This document shows positions 5,013 through 5,173 of a stretch of DNA of 5,173 bases, in pieces. Source of the stretch: Elusimicrobiota bacterium (GTDB taxonomy: Bacteria; Elusimicrobiota; Elusimicrobia; UBA1565; UBA9628). The translations under genes were made by a program, and so were the position numbers. Every line of letters starts with the position of its first letter. The first letter of the stretch is position 1. The notes beneath the pieces were generated by a model, which saw nothing but the letters and a program-made list of their open reading frames with translations, did no database searches and was not told the origin of the DNA. Location of the stretch: positions 1-5,173 of the forward strand of contig JAGWJU010000105.1 in the NCBI GenBank assembly GCA_028865585.1, read 5' to 3'.

Positions 5013-5173
5013 ATGATCATCGGAGTTCCCAAGGAAATCAAAAATAGAGAGCATCGCGTCGGCCTTGTTCCCGGGGGCGTCAAGGCGCTTATCAAGGACG
5101 GGCACAAGGTCCTCATCGAGAAAAACGCCGGGGTCGGTTCCGGGATTGCGGACGCCGAGTACAAGGACGCGGG
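5013..5173 (+). CDS. ald: Alanine dehydrogenase (partial, N-terminus only)
   Basis: The 53 complete codons visible encode the start of L-alanine dehydrogenase, which converts L-alanine and NAD+ to pyruvate, ammonia and NADH and can run in reverse. The N-terminal signature MIIGVPKEIKNREHRVGL includes Arg15, the known pyruvate-carboxylate-binding residue, followed by PGGVKALIKDGHKVLIEKNA and GVGSG, DAEY. The catalytic lysine and histidine (near residues 75 and 96) and the Rossmann domain lie off the window; the family is about 370 residues. Pyridine nucleotide transhydrogenase alpha subunit shares this fold, but the VGLVPGGVK sequence favours Ald. It has a strong ribosome site, an extended -10 promoter and a structured leader, and lies divergent from the hydrolase operon. 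Confidence 0.9.
   Translation, partial: MIIGVPKEIKNREHRVGLVPGGVKALIKDGHKVLIEKNAGVGSGIADAEYKDA

Noticed and set aside
4888..5016. GTG-started frame whose TGA overlaps the ald ATG as ATGA
   Set aside because: The overlap mimics the coupling seen elsewhere, but there is no ribosome site before the GTG, the product is a shapeless Arg/Lys-rich string, and ald has its own strong ribosome site.
4970..5164. 64-codon minus-strand frame across the ald start
   Set aside because: It is antisense to a recognisable alanine dehydrogenase N-terminus and its ribosome site.

Overview
The window is ordinary-looking bacterial chromosome, GC-rich, with tightly packed genes and Shine-Dalgarno sites of the AAGGAG/GGAGGA type. 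No tRNA, rRNA, insertion sequence, phage gene or CRISPR array was seen. The taxon cannot be read securely. The mix (BI-1 family membrane protein, stand-alone FIST protein, MtnU/omega-amidase-like hydrolase, two pseudouridine synthases, dienelactone-hydrolase-like enzyme, alanine dehydrogenase) fits a free-living bacterium, probably with a Gram-negative or candidate-phylum background.

Layout. (1) 1-1754, minus strand: a FIST-domain protein followed by a Bax-inhibitor-1/YccA-type membrane protein that runs off the left edge; the two share a 4-bp ATGA stop/start overlap. (2) 1755-1845: a short divergent intergenic region, where both genes have a TAGRAT hexamer exactly 6 nt before the preferred ATG, suggesting leaderless transcripts. 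(3) 1846-2634, plus strand: a carbon-nitrogen hydrolase whose stop codon interleaves with the stop of the opposing operon. (4) 2627-4793, minus strand: a four-gene operon read as dienelactone hydrolase, a 37-residue single-helix membrane protein, an RluA-family pseudouridine synthase (TTG start), and an RluE-like pseudouridine synthase joined by another ATGA overlap. (5) 4794-5012: a divergent regulatory region with an extended -10 promoter, hairpins and short reading frames, one of them alanine-rich. (6) 5013 to the right edge, plus strand: the N-terminus of alanine dehydrogenase.

How the genes fit together. The FIST/BI-1 pair looks like a soluble small-molecule sensor domain made together with a membrane channel or stress protein. 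The two pseudouridine synthases are likely a co-translated rRNA modification pair. The omega-amidase-like hydrolase and alanine dehydrogenase both touch amino-nitrogen metabolism but are not in one operon. The most interesting candidates are the small membrane protein, which resembles CydX (the small subunit of cytochrome bd oxidase) in length and residue placement, and the leader of alanine dehydrogenase, which can encode a short peptide with five consecutive alanine codons that coincide with a hairpin.
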